A DNA stretch of 64,000 bases. Origin: Streptomyces sp. YS415. GTDB taxonomy: Bacteria; Actinomycetota; Actinomycetes; Streptomycetales; Streptomycetaceae. The notes below the pieces were generated by a model. The model did no database searches. It was given only the letters and a program-made list of their open reading frames with translations, and was not told the DNA's origin. Both the position numbers and the translations under genes were made by a program. The stretch covers positions 124,001-188,000 of the forward strand of contig NZ_JAMJFL010000002.1 in assembly GCF_023544665.1 (NCBI RefSeq), read 5' to 3'. Numbering within the stretch: position 1 is the stretch's first letter; every line of letters starts with the position of its first letter. Below, in pieces: positions 12,274-22,140 of this stretch.

Positions 12274-13845
12274 ATGTCCTTTCCCCTGCTGACAGCGACG
12301 GCGGCGCTCCCCGCGATCGGGGCCATCGTCACGGCCGCCGTACCGGCCGCGCGGCGCACCGCGGCGAAGTGGCTGGCGCTGCTCGTCTCGCTCGCCACGC
12401 TCGCGCTCGCCGTCGCGATCCTGGTCCGCTTCGACCCGGACGGTGACCGCTACCAGCTCACCGAATCCCACTCGTGGATCGCCGAGTTCGGGGTCCGCTA
12501 CGAGCTGGGCGTGGACGGCATCGCGGTGGCCCTGATCGCGCTGACCGCCCTGCTGATCCCGTTCATCATCCTGGCGGGCTGGCACGACGCCGACCCGCTG
12601 GAGACCGGCAACAAGCGGTGGCGGCCGACCCAGGGCTTCTTCGCCCTGATCCTGGCCGTCGAGGCGATGGTGATCATCTCCTTCGAGGCCACCGACGTCT
12701 TCCTCTTCTACATCTTCTTCGAGGCCATGCTCATCCCGATGTACTTCCTCATCGGAGGCTTCGGGGACCGTGCCCACCAGCACGGCGAGGAGGTGGCGTC
12801 CACCCAGCGCTCGTACGCCGCGGTGAAGTTCCTCCTCTACAACCTGGCCGGCGGTCTGATCATGCTGGCCGCGGTGATCGGCCTGTACGTGGTCGCCGGG
12901 AACTTCTCGCTGCCCGAGATCGCCGAGGCCCGGGCCAACGGCTCGCTGGAGATGGCGACCAGCACTGAACGCTGGCTGTTCCTGGGCTTCTTCCTCGCCT
13001 TCGCGGTGAAGGCGCCCCTGTGGCCGCTGCACACCTGGCTGCCCAATGCCATGGGTGAGGCCACCGCCCCGGTCGCCGTGCTGATCACTGCGGTCGTCGA
13101 CAAGGTCGGCACGTTCGCGATGCTCCGCTTCTGCCTCGGGCTGTTCCCGGAGGCCTCGAAGTGGGCGACGCCCGCCGTCCTGGTCCTGGCGCTGATCAGC
13201 ATCATCTACGGCGCGCTGCTCGCCGTCGGCCAGCGGGACATCAAGCGTCTGGTGGCCTACGCGTCGATCTCGCACTTCGGCTTCATCATCATGGGCATCT
13301 TCGCGATGACCAGCCAGGGCCAGTCGGGCGCGACGCTCTACATGGTCAACCACGGCCTCTCCACGGCCGCGCTGATGCTGGTGGCCGGGTTCCTGATCTC
13401 GCGGCGCGGCTCGCGGCTCATCGCCGACTACGGAGGAGTGCAGAAGGTCGCCCCGGTGCTCGCCGGCACCTTCCTGATCGGCGGTCTGGCGACGCTGTCG
13501 CTGCCCGGACTGGCGCCGTTCGTCAGTGAGTTCCTGGTCCTGGTCGGCACCTACGCCCGCTATCCGGTGGTCGGCATCATCGCCACCTTCGGCATCGTGC
13601 TCGCCGCGCTCTACACCCTCGTCCTGTACCAGCGGACGATGACGGGCCCGGTGAAGCCCGAGGTCGCCGCGATGCCGGACCTCAGGGTGCGGGAGCTCGC
13701 GGTCGTCGCCCCGCTGGTCGTACTGCTGATCTTCCTGGGCGTCTACCCGAAGCCCGTCACGGACATCGTCAATCCGGCGGTCGAGCAGACCATGTCCGAC
13801 GTACAGAAGAAGGACCCCCAGCCCGAGGTGGAGGCCGCCAAGTGA
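12274..13845 (+). CDS. nuoM: NADH:quinone oxidoreductase subunit NuoM
   Basis: A 523-residue antiporter-like subunit with about 14 hydrophobic helices. The essential glutamate is E150 in FEAMLIPMYFLIGGFGD, and the conserved WPLHTWLPNAMGEATAPVAV segment follows in mid-protein. The start is five bases after the nuoL stop, and the stop overlaps the nuoN GTG. Confidence 0.96.
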   Translation: MSFPLLTATAALPAIGAIVTAAVPAARRTAAKWLALLVSLATLALAVAILVRFDPDGDRYQLTESHSWIAEFGVRYELGVDGIAVALIALTALLIPFIILAGWHDADPLETGNKRWRPTQGFFALILAVEAMVIISFEATDVFLFYIFFEAMLIPMYFLIGGFGDRAHQHGEEVASTQRSYAAVKFLLYNLAGGLIMLAAVIGLYVVAGNFSLPEIAEARANGSLEMATSTERWLFLGFFLAFAVKAPLWPLHTWLPNAMGEATAPVAVLITAVVDKVGTFAMLRFCLGLFPEASKWATPAVLVLALISIIYGALLAVGQRDIKRLVAYASISHFGFIIMGIFAMTSQGQSGATLYMVNHGLSTAALMLVAGFLISRRGSRLIADYGGVQKVAPVLAGTFLIGGLATLSLPGLAPFVSEFLVLVGTYARYPVVGIIATFGIVLAALYTLVLYQRTMTGPVKPEVAAMPDLRVRELAVVAPLVVLLIFLGVYPKPVTDIVNPAVEQTMSDVQKKDPQPEVEAAK

Positions 13846-15491
13846 GCGCATCAGCCGTCCACAGCCTGTGGACAACCGCGGCCGACCCGATCTCGAAGAT
13901 CGACGCGCCGAAGATCGAATACGGACAGTTGTCGCCCACGCTGATTGTCGTCGGCGCGGCGATCGTGGGGGTGCTGATCGAGGCGGCCGTCCCGCGCAAG
14001 TCCCGCTACTACGCCCAGGTGATCGTCTCCGCCATCGCGCTGACGGCTGCCTTCGCCGCGGTGGTCGCGCTCGCGGCCGACGGGTACGGCACCACCAAGG
14101 CGGGCATCGTGGCGATGGGCGCCATCGCCGTCGACGGCCCGGCGCTCTTCCTCCAGGGCACGATCCTGCTGGCCGGCCTGGTCGGCCTGTTCACCTTCGC
14201 CGAACGGCGGCTCGACCCGGCCGCGCACGGCAACCGGGTGGACTCCTTCGCCGCGCAGGCGGCGTCCGTGCCGGGCAGCGACAGCGAGAAGGCCGCGGTG
14301 AGGGCCGGTTTCGCCACCACCGAGGTGTTCCCGCTGCTGCTCTTCGCGGTCGCGGGCATGCTGGTCTTCCCGGCCGCCAACGACCTGCTGACGCTGTTCA
14401 TCGCGCTGGAGGTCTTCTCCCTGCCGCTGTACCTGATGTGCGCCCTCGCCCGCCGCAAGCGGCTGCTGTCGCAGGAAGCGGCGGTGAAGTACTTCCTGCT
14501 GGGCGCGTTCGCCTCCGCGTTCACGCTGTTCGGCATCGCGCTGCTGTACGGCTACGCGGGCTCGCTGTCGTACGCGACGATCGCGCAGGTCGTCGACGGC
14601 ACCCTCACCACCGTCGACCCGGCCCTCGCGCAGACCATGGGCAACGACGCGCTGCTGCTGATCGGCATGGCGATGCTCATCATGGGCCTGCTGTTCAAGG
14701 TCGGCGCGGTGCCCTTCCACATGTGGACGCCGGACGTCTACCAGGGCGCGCCGACCCCGGTGACCGGCTTCATGGCGGCGGCGACCAAGGTGGCGGCGTT
14801 CGGCGCCCTGCTGCGGGTCCTGTACGTGGTGCTGCCAGGCCTGCGCTGGGACTGGCGGCCGGTCATGTGGGCCGTCGCGATCATCACCATGCTGGGCGGC
14901 GCCATCGTCGCGATCACGCAGACCGACATCAAGCGGCTGCTGGCGTACTCGTCGATCGCGCACGCGGGCTTCATCCTCGCCGGTGTCATCGCGACCACAC
15001 CGGACGGTGTCTCCTCGGTCCTCTTCTACCTGGGCGCCTACTCCTTCGTGACGATCGGCGCCTTCGCGGTCGTCACGCTGGTGCGCGACGCGGGCGGCGA
15101 GGCCACGCACCTGTCCAAGTGGGCCGGTCTCGGACGGCGTTCGCCGCTGGTGGCGGCCGTGTTCGCGGTGTTCCTGCTGGCCTTCGCGGGCATTCCGCTG
15201 ACCTCCGGGTTCGCCGGGAAGTTCGCCGTGTTCAAGGCGGCGGCGGAGGGCGGGGCGGCCCCGCTGGTCGTGGTCGGTGTGATCTCCTCGGCGATCGCGG
15301 CGTTCTTCTACATCCGGGTCATCGTGCTGATGTTCTTCAGCGAGCCGCGGGCCGAGGGCCCCACGGTCGCGGTGCCGTCACCGCTGACGATGACCGCGAT
15401 CGGGGTCGGCGTGGCGGTCACGCTGGTGCTCGGTGTGGCGCCGCAGTACTTCCTGGACCTGGCGAGCACGGCCGGGGTGTTCGTGCGCTGA
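13842..15491 (+). CDS. nuoN: NADH:quinone oxidoreductase subunit NuoN
   Basis: A 549-residue antiporter-like proton-pumping subunit and the last gene of the first nuo operon. It contains [12 protein letters not shown] and [20 protein letters not shown], both family hallmarks. The GTG start is coupled to the nuoM stop. The first codons contain two inverted nonamers that resemble DnaA boxes (13856-13875), probably by coincidence of coding sequence. A terminator hairpin follows 20 bases after the stop. Confidence 0.96.
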   Translation: MSASAVHSLWTTAADPISKIDAPKIEYGQLSPTLIVVGAAIVGVLIEAAVPRKSRYYAQVIVSAIALTAAFAAVVALAADGYGTTKAGIVAMGAIAVDGPALFLQGTILLAGLVGLFTFAERRLDPAAHGNRVDSFAAQAASVPGSDSEKAAVRAGFATTEVFPLLLFAVAGMLVFPAANDLLTLFIALEVFSLPLYLMCALARRKRLLSQEAAVKYFLLGAFASAFTLFGIALLYGYAGSLSYATIAQVVDGTLTTVDPALAQTMGNDALLLIGMAMLIMGLLFKVGAVPFHMWTPDVYQGAPTPVTGFMAAATKVAAFGALLRVLYVVLPGLRWDWRPVMWAVAIITMLGGAIVAITQTDIKRLLAYSSIAHAGFILAGVIATTPDGVSSVLFYLGAYSFVTIGAFAVVTLVRDAGGEATHLSKWAGLGRRSPLVAAVFAVFLLAFAGIPLTSGFAGKFAVFKAAAEGGAAPLVVVGVISSAIAAFFYIRVIVLMFFSEPRAEGPTVAVPSPLTMTAIGVGVAVTLVLGVAPQYFLDLASTAGVFVR

Positions 15492-15511
15492 CCCGCACCC
15501 CTGCGGCGCAG

Positions 15512-15545
15512 GGCCCCGGTTCCCGAGGCGGGAGCCGGGGCCTTC
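15512..15545 (+). terminator. Rho-independent terminator of the first nuo operon
   Basis: A 14-bp stem with one G-T wobble closes a three-base loop (AGG at 15526-15528). The arms begin GGCCCCGG and end CCGGGGCC, and TTCGT follows. It is placed directly after nuoN. Confidence 0.85.
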
Positions 15546-15648
15546 GTCATGCTCCGGTCCTGGGCAGCCTGTGGATAACTCCGGCGCTGTCGGTGCGGAC
15601 GCCTATCGTGGACGCAGTGGTCGAGAAGCGACGTACGGGGGCACGGCG

Positions 15649-17673
15649 ATGGGCGGGACGGGCGGGATCGGTGTCATGACAGCGGTAGCCGAGAGCGAGG
15701 CGCTGGCCACGCTCCATAGGGTCTTCGGGTACGAGGCCTTCCGGGGCGAACAGGGAGCGGTCATCGAGCATGTGGTGGCCGGCGGTGATGCCGTCGTCCT
15801 CATGCCGACCGGTGGCGGCAAGTCGCTGTGCTACCAGATCCCGTCCCTGGTCAGACCCGGTACGGGCATCGTGGTCTCGCCGCTGATCGCCCTGATGCAG
15901 GACCAGGTGGACGCGTTGCGGGCGCTCGGCGTGCGGGCCGGGTTCATCAACTCCACGCAGGACTTCGACGAGCGCCGGGTGATGGAGGCCGAGTTCCTCG
16001 CCGGGGAGCTGGACCTGCTGTACCTCGCCCCGGAGCGGCTGCGGCTCGACTCCACGCTGGATCTGCTCTCCCGCGGCAAGATCGCGGTGTTCGCGATCGA
16101 CGAGGCGCACTGCGTGTCCCAGTGGGGCCATGACTTCCGGCCCGACTATCTGTCGCTGTCCCTGCTCGGCGAGCGCTGGCCGGACGTCCCGCGGATCGCG
16201 CTCACGGCGACCGCCACCCACGCGACGCACCAGGAGATCACCGAGCGGCTGAACATGCCGACGGCCCGCCACTTCGTGGCGAGCTTCGACCGGCCCAACA
16301 TCCAGTACCGGATCGTGCCGAAGGCCGACCCCAAGAAGCAGCTGCTGACCTTCCTGCGCGAGGAGCACGCCGGGGACGCGGGCATCGTGTACTGCCTCTC
16401 GCGCAACTCCGTCGAGAAGACCGCCGAGTTCCTCAGCCGCAACGGCGTCGAGGCGGTGCCCTACCACGCGGGACTCGACGCGGGGACTCGCGCGGCGCAC
16501 CAGTCCCGGTTCCTGCGGGAGGACGGGCTCGTCGTGGTGGCGACGATCGCGTTCGGCATGGGCATCGACAAGCCGGACGTCCGGTTCGTCGCGCACCTGG
16601 ACCTGCCGAAGTCGGTCGAGGGCTACTACCAGGAGACGGGCCGCGCGGGCCGGGACCGGCTGCCGTCCACGGCGTGGATGGCGTACGGACTCAATGACGT
16701 CATCCAGCAGCGGAAGATGATCCAGTCGGGGGAGGGCGACGAGGCGTTCCGCAGGCGGGCGGAGGCGCACCTGGAGGCGATGCTCGCCCTGTGCGAGACG
16801 GTCCAGTGCCGGCGGGGTCAACTGCTCGCCTACTTCGGCCAGGACCCGGATTCCTCCGGCTGCGGCAACTGCGACACCTGCCTGACGCCGCCCGAGACCT
16901 GGGACGGGACCGTCGCGGCGCAGAAGGTGCTGTCGACCGTGGTGCGGCTGCAGCGGGAGCGGGGGCAGAAGTTCGGGGCGGTGCAGATCGTCGACATCCT
17001 GCTGGGCAAGCGCACGGCCAAGGTGATCCAGTTCGACCACGACCAGCTCTCCGTCTTCGGGATCGGGGCAGAGCTGAGCGAGGGCGAATGGCGGGGCGTC
17101 ATCCGGCAGTTGCTGGCCCAGGGCCTGCTGGCCGTCGAAGGGGAGTACGGCACGCTCGTGCTCACCGAGGACAGCGGGGCGGTGCTGCGGCGGGAGCGGG
17201 AGGTGCCGCTGCGCAAGGAGCCGAAGAAGCCGGTGACCGCGCGGTCGGCGTCGGCCGGCAAGGGGGAGCGGAAGGCCAAGGCCGCCGTGGTGGAGTTGCC
17301 GGAGCGGCTGGTGCCCGCCTTCGAGGCGCTGCGGGCCTGGCGGGCCGAGCAGGCCCGGGAGCAGGGAGTTCCGGCGTACGTGATCTTCCACGATGCGACG
17401 CTCCGGGAGATCGTCACGGTCTGGCCCTCGTCGGTGCGGGAGCTGGGCGGCATCGGCGGAGTGGGGGAGAAGAAGCTGGCGACCTACGGGGAGGGCGTGA
17501 TCGGGGTGCTGGCCGGGCTGGGCGGGCCGGGCGGCGATGCGGCCGAGTCCGAGTCGGCGTCCGGCGCCAAGTCCCTGTCGGCGTCCGGCGCCACGTCCGG
17601 GTCCGTTTCCCGGTCCGAGGAGGATCACTGGCCCGAGATGGACGCCGAGCCGGAGCCGGACGACTGGGAGTGA
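15649..17673 (+). CDS. recQ: ATP-dependent DNA helicase RecQ
   Basis: A 674-residue superfamily 2, 3'-5' DNA helicase for recombination and repair. Walker A MPTGGGKS is at residues 52-59 and the DEAH box at 151-154. Motif VI is [11 protein letters not shown] zinc-binding cysteine set (SGCGNCDTC) precedes the RQC winged helix, and a C-terminal HRDC-like segment lies near residues 560-625. The last 45 residues are a Ser/Ala/Glu-rich tail. The ATG at 15649 has GGGGG nearby. The ATG at 15676 is an alternative that would remove nine residues. The 3' end has been copied downstream as an imperfect tandem array. Confidence 0.93.
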   Translation: MGGTGGIGVMTAVAESEALATLHRVFGYEAFRGEQGAVIEHVVAGGDAVVLMPTGGGKSLCYQIPSLVRPGTGIVVSPLIALMQDQVDALRALGVRAGFINSTQDFDERRVMEAEFLAGELDLLYLAPERLRLDSTLDLLSRGKIAVFAIDEAHCVSQWGHDFRPDYLSLSLLGERWPDVPRIALTATATHATHQEITERLNMPTARHFVASFDRPNIQYRIVPKADPKKQLLTFLREEHAGDAGIVYCLSRNSVEKTAEFLSRNGVEAVPYHAGLDAGTRAAHQSRFLREDGLVVVATIAFGMGIDKPDVRFVAHLDLPKSVEGYYQETGRAGRDRLPSTAWMAYGLNDVIQQRKMIQSGEGDEAFRRRAEAHLEAMLALCETVQCRRGQLLAYFGQDPDSSGCGNCDTCLTPPETWDGTVAAQKVLSTVVRLQRERGQKFGAVQIVDILLGKRTAKVIQFDHDQLSVFGIGAELSEGEWRGVIRQLLAQGLLAVEGEYGTLVLTEDSGAVLRREREVPLRKEPKKPVTARSASAGKGERKAKAAVVELPERLVPAFEALRAWRAEQAREQGVPAYVIFHDATLREIVTVWPSSVRELGGIGGVGEKKLATYGEGVIGVLAGLGGPGGDAAESESASGAKSLSASGATSGSVSRSEEDHWPEMDAEPEPDDWE

Positions 17674-17892
17674 GGGGCCGGTCCGGAGCTGGATGGCTGG
17701 GGGTGAGGGGCCGGTCCGGAGCCGGATGGCTGGAGGTGAGGGGTCGGCGAGGAGCCGGATGACCGGGAGTCAGGGGCCGGCCCAAAGCCGGACGACTGGA
17801 GTGAAGGGCGGCCCGGAGGCCGAAGACTGGGAGTGAGGGGCCGGTCCAAAGCCGGACGACCGGGAGTCAGGGACCGGCCGGGAGCGGGCCCG
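17674..17892. repeat. 33-bp imperfect tandem repeat array that copies the recQ 3' end
   Basis: Six units of 32-33 bp begin at 17674, 17707, 17740, 17773, 17805 and 17837, with a partial seventh from 17870. Each unit reads GGGGCCGG, then a GAGCCGGA-like core, then CTGGGAG, and ends with TGA or TCA. The last coding bases of recQ, including its stop codon (about 17644-17673), are recognisably the parental unit. The array fills the space between the convergent recQ and M56 peptidase genes. Confidence 0.85.
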
Positions 17893-17902
17893 CCTGTGCG
17901 GG

Positions 17903-18841
17903 CTATGCCAGCGCCGTCAGCCCCGGGCCGAAGACGATCAGCAGCGGGAGCAGGGGCACCAGCGCCGCCGCGGTGGTCGTCAGGACCCGGTGGCGGCGGT
18001 CCAGGCGCGGCTGGGGTTCCAGCAGCCGGTCCACGCGCTCGCCCAGCAGGCGGTGGCTGGAGGCGCAGGACAGGACGCCTCGGTGCTGGTTGAGCTCGAT
18101 CAGGGCCAGCGCCGTGGTCAGGTGGCCGCAGCGCCGGGACGCGGTGTCGTCGGCGGCCAGCTCGACCAGACGGTGGGTCTGGTCGCAGAAGTGGGCGAAC
18201 AGGGGGATGCGGGGGAAGCCGGTGGCCAGTGCGGTGGAGAGGTGCAGCAGCCAGTCGTGGCGGGCCCGGGCGTGGCCGCGTTCATGGGTGAGAACGGCGT
18301 CCAGCTGGTGGTCGGTGAGGCGGCGCAGGGCGCCGGTGGTGACGATCAGCTGGGGCGGATGGCCGGGCATCCACCAGGCGTCCGGATACTCCTCCTCCAG
18401 CACCAGCAGGGGGCCGCGCGCGGCGGGGAGACCGGCGGGCAGGTCCGGGGCGCGTTCGCGCAGGTGGGCCCTGGCCTGGCCGCGGCTGCGCCGGGCCTCG
18501 ACCAGCTCACGGGTCAGCATCGCCGCCGTCCAGGCGGCGCCGCAGGCCAGCAGCAGCGTGAAGGCCGTCGCCCAGACCGGCGCCGTGGAGAGGTCGTACG
18601 CCGCGGTCACCGCGGGCGGCGCGGGCGCGAAGACATGGTCGCGGACCGTGTGGAAGACGGCGGCGGCGCCCAGGACGAGGGCCGTCAGACAGCACAGCAG
18701 CACGGTCGCGACCAGGCACTGCCACACCCACAGCGCGACCACCGGCTCCCGCTCCGGCCACATGGCCCGGGTCAGGGAACGCGGTACCGGCACGGCGGCA
18801 GTCAGAGCGACGGCGCTCAGCAGGAGCAGGCAGACGGTCAT
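17903..18841 (-). CDS. M56-family (BlaR1/MecR1-like) membrane metallopeptidase
   Basis: A 312-residue integral membrane protease. The zinc motif HERGH is at residues 186-190, within LTHERGHARARHD, followed by a helix region with ELAAD that would provide the third ligand. Hydrophobic segments lie at residues 3-20, 36-63, 88-108 and at the C-terminus. There is no sensor (penicillin-binding) domain, so it is the short Streptomyces form. These genes usually sit beside a BlaI/CopY repressor gene, and none is adjacent here. An in-frame upstream start exists but would add an Arg/Pro-rich, non-conserved 44 residues. Confidence 0.88.
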   Translation of the reverse strand: MTVCLLLLSAVALTAAVPVPRSLTRAMWPEREPVVALWVWQCLVATVLLCCLTALVLGAAAVFHTVRDHVFAPAPPAVTAAYDLSTAPVWATAFTLLLACGAAWTAAMLTRELVEARRSRGQARAHLRERAPDLPAGLPAARGPLLVLEEEYPDAWWMPGHPPQLIVTTGALRRLTDHQLDAVLTHERGHARARHDWLLHLSTALATGFPRIPLFAHFCDQTHRLVELAADDTASRRCGHLTTALALIELNQHRGVLSCASSHRLLGERVDRLLEPQPRLDRRHRVLTTTAAALVPLLPLLIVFGPGLTALA

Positions 18842-19061
18842 GCCACGGGCTCCGGATCCTGGTCGGGACTGGGGCGGCTGCGGGGCGGGCGGTGCGCGGG
18901 CGGTGCGAGAGCGTGTCCCGCGCGCACCGTCCGCCGCCCAGTATGACGGCGACGGGCGGCACGCGGCAGACATCGGCGGCCGGCGAACCGTGCGACCCGA
19001 GGGGAGCCGGCCACGAGCGTCAACCCCCGCAAGGGTGCGGGCCGTTCGGCAGCCGGTGGGA

Positions 19062-20285
19062 TCAGGCCCCGCCGCCGGCCACCACGCGCCCGGTGACCTC
19101 GCCGAGCCCCACCCGCGCCCCGTCCGCCCCCGGCGCCCACGCCGACAGCGTCACCACGTCGCCGTCCTCCAGGAAGGTCCGCTTGCCGTCGGGGAGCTCC
19201 AGGACGTCCCGGCCGTTCCAGGTGAGCTCCAGCAGGGAGCCGCGTTCGCGTTCCGCCGGTCCGCTGACCGTGCCGGAACCGTAGAGGTCGCCGGTGCGCA
19301 GGGAGGCGCCGTTGACCGTCATGTGGGCCAGCTGCTGGGCGGCCGTCCAGTACATCGTCGAGAAGGGGGGTTCGGAGATGACCTGACCGTTGAGGGAGAC
19401 CGAGATGCGCAGGTCGTAGCCGCCGGGTTCCTCGGCCGCGTCGTCCAGGTAGGGAAGCAGGTCGTGGGTGCGCTCCGGAGGGGCCACCCGGGCCTCGTCC
19501 AGCGCGTCCAGCGGGGTGATCCAGGCCGACACCGACGTCGCGAAGGACTTGCCGAGGAAGGGGCCGAGCGGGACGTACTCCCAGGCCTGGATGTCGCGCG
19601 CGGACCAGTCGTTGAGCAGGCACAGTCCGAAGACGTGCTCCCGGAAGTCACCGAGGGCGACCGGGCTGCCCATCGCCGACGGCACGCCGACCACGAAGCC
19701 CACCTCGGCCTCGATGTCCAGGCGGACGGACGGGCCGAAGACGGGCGCCGCGTCGGCCGGTGCCTTGCGCTGGCCCGACGGCCGCTGGACGTCCGTGCCC
19801 GAGACCACGACCGTGCCCGAGCGGCCGTGGTAGCCGATCGGCAGGTGCTTCCAGTTCGGGGTGAGGGAGTCCGGGGCGTCCGGGCGGAACATCCGGCCGA
19901 CGTTGCGGGCGTGGTTCTCGGAGGCGTAGAAGTCCACGTAGTCCGCGACCTCGAAGGGCAGGTGCAGGGTCACCGAGGAGAGCGGGTGGAACAGCGGCTC
20001 GATGGTCTCCCGGTGGGACGGCACCGTGACCCAGGCGGTCAGCGCGCGGCGCACGTCCGACCAGGCGGTGCGGCCCGCCGCCAGCAGCGGATTCAGCGTG
20101 GGCCGGGCGAGCAGGGAGGCGTAGGGGGAACCCAGGGCCAGGGCCGCGGCGCCCGCGTCGAGGACGTGATCGCCGAGCCGTACACCGACCCGGCGCGCGC
20201 TGTCCTCGCCCGGGAGGGAGAAGACACCGTACGGAAGGTTGTGCGGGCCGAAGGGGTCGCCCTCGGGGACATCAAAGGGGGGCAT
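19062..20285 (-). CDS. fahA: Fumarylacetoacetase
   Basis: A 407-residue enzyme that cleaves 4-fumarylacetoacetate to fumarate and acetoacetate, the last step of tyrosine/homogentisate breakdown. The N-terminal SH3-like domain (about residues 1-110) contains NLPYGVFSL. The catalytic C-terminal domain has DFYASENHA, GYHGRSGTVVVSGTD, the metal-ligand region DIEAEVGFVVG and the LLNDWSARDIQAWEYVPLGP segment. The ATG at 20285 is preceded by a GAGTGAGG ribosome site. No other gene of the homogentisate pathway is nearby. Confidence 0.93.
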   Translation of the reverse strand: MPPFDVPEGDPFGPHNLPYGVFSLPGEDSARRVGVRLGDHVLDAGAAALALGSPYASLLARPTLNPLLAAGRTAWSDVRRALTAWVTVPSHRETIEPLFHPLSSVTLHLPFEVADYVDFYASENHARNVGRMFRPDAPDSLTPNWKHLPIGYHGRSGTVVVSGTDVQRPSGQRKAPADAAPVFGPSVRLDIEAEVGFVVGVPSAMGSPVALGDFREHVFGLCLLNDWSARDIQAWEYVPLGPFLGKSFATSVSAWITPLDALDEARVAPPERTHDLLPYLDDAAEEPGGYDLRISVSLNGQVISEPPFSTMYWTAAQQLAHMTVNGASLRTGDLYGSGTVSGPAERERGSLLELTWNGRDVLELPDGKRTFLEDGDVVTLSAWAPGADGARVGLGEVTGRVVAGGGA

Positions 20286-20604
20286 GGGTGCTGCCTCACT
20301 CTCGTGCGTGCCACGGGTCCGTGTCGTCGCCGCACACGTTACGGGTGGGGCAGCCGTCTTGGGCAGTGCACAAGGAGCGGGACGATCATTTCCCGGCGCG
20401 CCCTCGGCCCGCCGCCGGCGCCCTCGCGACGTCCGCGCTCCGGCTCGTGCTGCCCTTCGCCCCCCTGTGTCACGGCAGTGCCCTCAATGCACCAGAAGCG
20501 GCGGAGAACAAGGGAGTTGGAGGGGGCGCGTGGGGCGCGGGAGGACGCCGGGGTCGTCCGGTTCGCGCTGAGTCGTGGGGGCGTCCTGTCCGTATTCTCT
20601 GATC
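20286..20604. promoter_or_regulatory. Divergent intergenic region between fumarylacetoacetase and the HAD gene
   Basis: A 319-bp stretch without a convincing gene. It should hold the promoters of both flanking genes. On the plus strand TATTCT (20593-20598) lies seven bases before the HAD ATG and there is no ribosome site, which fits a leaderless transcript. An open frame from about 20288 has no conserved features and was not called. Confidence 0.45.
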
Positions 20605-21411
20605 ATGGCCGCACCCATCGCATATTCGCTCATCGCCACCGACCTGGACGGGACCCTCCTGCGAGGCGACGACACGCTCTCCGACCGGTCGCTCGCCGTA
20701 CTCGCGCGGGTGGCGGCGGCGGGGGCCCGGCACCTGGTGGTGACCGGCCGGCCGGCGCCCAGGGTGCGGCCGCTCCTGGACGACCTGGGCAGCGAGGGGC
20801 TCGCGGTGTGCGGGCAGGGCGCGCAGGTGTACGACGCCGGCGCGGACCGTCTGCTCTGGTCCGTCACCCTGGACCAGGAGCTGGCCGAGACCGCGCTCGG
20901 CAAGATCGAGGCCGAGGTGGGGCAGGTGTACGCGGCGGTCGACCAGGACGGCGTCGACGGGCTCACGCTGATCGAGCCCGGGTACCTGATGCCGCACCCC
21001 ACCCTGCCCGCGGTGCGCGTCGGCCGACGCGAGGACCTGTGGTGCGAGCCGATCAGCAAGGTGCTGCTGCGCCATCCCGAGCTGTCCGACGACCAGTTGG
21101 CGGCGACGGCGCGTTCGGTGGTGGGTTCGCTGGCGACGGTCACCATGTCGGGGCCCGGGACCGTCGAACTTCAGCCATGCGGCATCACCAAGGCGACCGG
21201 CCTCGCCCTGGCCGCGGACCACCTGGGTCTCGGCCCGGAGCGGACGATCGCCTTCGGTGACATGCCCAACGACATCCCGATGTTCGACTGGGCGGCCCGC
21301 GGTGTGGCGATGGCCAACGCCCACCCCGAACTCAAGGCGGTTGCCGACGAGATCACGCTGTCGAACGAGGACGACGGCATCGCCGTCGTCCTCGAAGGAC
21401 TCTTCCGGTAG
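20605..21411 (+). CDS. Cof-type HAD-superfamily phosphatase
   Basis: A 268-residue haloacid-dehalogenase-fold hydrolase of the Cof/YbiV type, probably acting on sugar phosphates or nucleotide-like phosphates. Motif I is ATDLDGTLL (residues 8-16), motif II is VTGRP, motif III is the lysine in SKVLL with the following helix, and motif IV is FGDMPNDIPMF near residue 217. The ATG at 20605 gives the usual family start; an ATG ten codons upstream is less likely. No ribosome site is visible, consistent with leaderless translation. The specific substrate cannot be deduced. Confidence 0.9.
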   Translation: MAAPIAYSLIATDLDGTLLRGDDTLSDRSLAVLARVAAAGARHLVVTGRPAPRVRPLLDDLGSEGLAVCGQGAQVYDAGADRLLWSVTLDQELAETALGKIEAEVGQVYAAVDQDGVDGLTLIEPGYLMPHPTLPAVRVGRREDLWCEPISKVLLRHPELSDDQLAATARSVVGSLATVTMSGPGTVELQPCGITKATGLALAADHLGLGPERTIAFGDMPNDIPMFDWAARGVAMANAHPELKAVADEITLSNEDDGIAVVLEGLFR

Positions 21412-21432
21412 CGGCCCGGTCAGTCGGCCCGG

Positions 21433-21933
21433 TCAGTACGCGCCGAAGACGTTGTCGATCGAGCCGTAGCGCTGGGCCGCGTAGTTGCAGGCGGCGGTGA
21501 TGTTCGCGACCGGGTCGTAGGGGTCGAAGGAGGTGCCGGCCACGTGGTACGCCTGGAAGGTCGGGTCGATCACCTGGAGCAGGCCCTTGGAGGGGGTGCC
21601 GGCGGCGGCGTTGGAGTCCCAGTTGTTGATCGCGTACTGGTTGCCCGAGGACTCCCGGATGATGTTGCGGTAGATGCCGTCGTAGCTGCCGGGGATCCCG
21701 TGCTGGGCCATGACCTGGAGGGACGCGCGGATCCAGCCGTCCAGGTTGTTGGCGTAGCCCAGGGAGGCGGCGGTGGTGACGGTCGGGGTGGCCGCGGAGG
21801 CGGTGGTCGCGCCGATGAGCGGGAGCGCCAGTACGGCGGCTCCGGTGCCGAGGACGGCGAGCTTGCGGGCGACGCGGCCGGTGCGGGTGGTACCGGCGGT
21901 ACGGGCGGTGCGGTGCTGAGCGGCAGCAGGCAT
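21433..21933 (-). CDS. Secreted transglycosylase-like (SLT/lysozyme fold) protein
   Basis: A 166-residue exported protein. A twin-Arg-poor but basic N-terminus (residues 1-25), a hydrophobic stretch and a TASAA-type signal peptidase site near residue 48 mark secretion. The mature part has IIRESSGNQYAINNWDS, whose glutamate is the likely catalytic acid, and GTPSKGLLQVIDPTF, the core of the soluble lytic transglycosylase fold. It probably cleaves peptidoglycan glycan strands during growth or germination. The start at 21933 has GGAGAGGAA at good spacing. A c-di-AMP riboswitch occupies its 5' leader. Confidence 0.9.
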   Translation of the reverse strand: MPAAAQHRTARTAGTTRTGRVARKLAVLGTGAAVLALPLIGATTASAATPTVTTAASLGYANNLDGWIRASLQVMAQHGIPGSYDGIYRNIIRESSGNQYAINNWDSNAAAGTPSKGLLQVIDPTFQAYHVAGTSFDPYDPVANITAACNYAAQRYGSIDNVFGAY

Positions 21934-21944
21934 GACGAAGTTCC

Positions 21945-22140
21945 TCTCCGGCGCCTGCGAGGTGAGCTGTCGGGTTCGGGCGGGAGCTGCCCGGCCGCGC
22001 ACCGTGAAGGGCACGCGACTTCACCCCGAGCCGTACCGGCGCGTCCGAAGACATGCCGACCCGGCGACTTACCTGGGTCCCCCGCTCCTGCCGTACGAAG
22101 AATCTCGGTGGAGCCGGACGGCGGCAGGATTCGGCGTCCG
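21945..22140 (-). promoter_or_regulatory. ydaO-type c-di-AMP riboswitch upstream of the cell-wall hydrolase
   Basis: Read on the minus strand, the leader contains the family's conserved blocks in order. These are GAATCCTGCCG, then CGGCAGGAGCGGGGGACCCA (pairing back through CTGCCG/CGGCAG), then CGGGGTGAAGTCGC, and finally CCCGAACCCGACAGCTCACC followed by TCGCAGGCG, immediately before the GGAGAGGAA ribosome site. Streptomyces commonly place this riboswitch before secreted peptidoglycan hydrolases, where c-di-AMP binding lowers expression. The remaining 22141-22388 of this 455-bp gene-free stretch probably holds the promoter and the end of the neighbouring hydrolase transcript. Confidence 0.9.

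Noticed and set aside
20288..20602. Possible small gene in the fumarylacetoacetase-HAD intergenic region
   Set aside because: No conserved features, and it would cover the promoter region of the HAD gene.
17973..21260. A 1095-codon plus-strand open frame across the M56 and fumarylacetoacetase genes
   Set aside because: Shadow frame caused by GC-biased codons; the two minus-strand genes have clear catalytic motifs.
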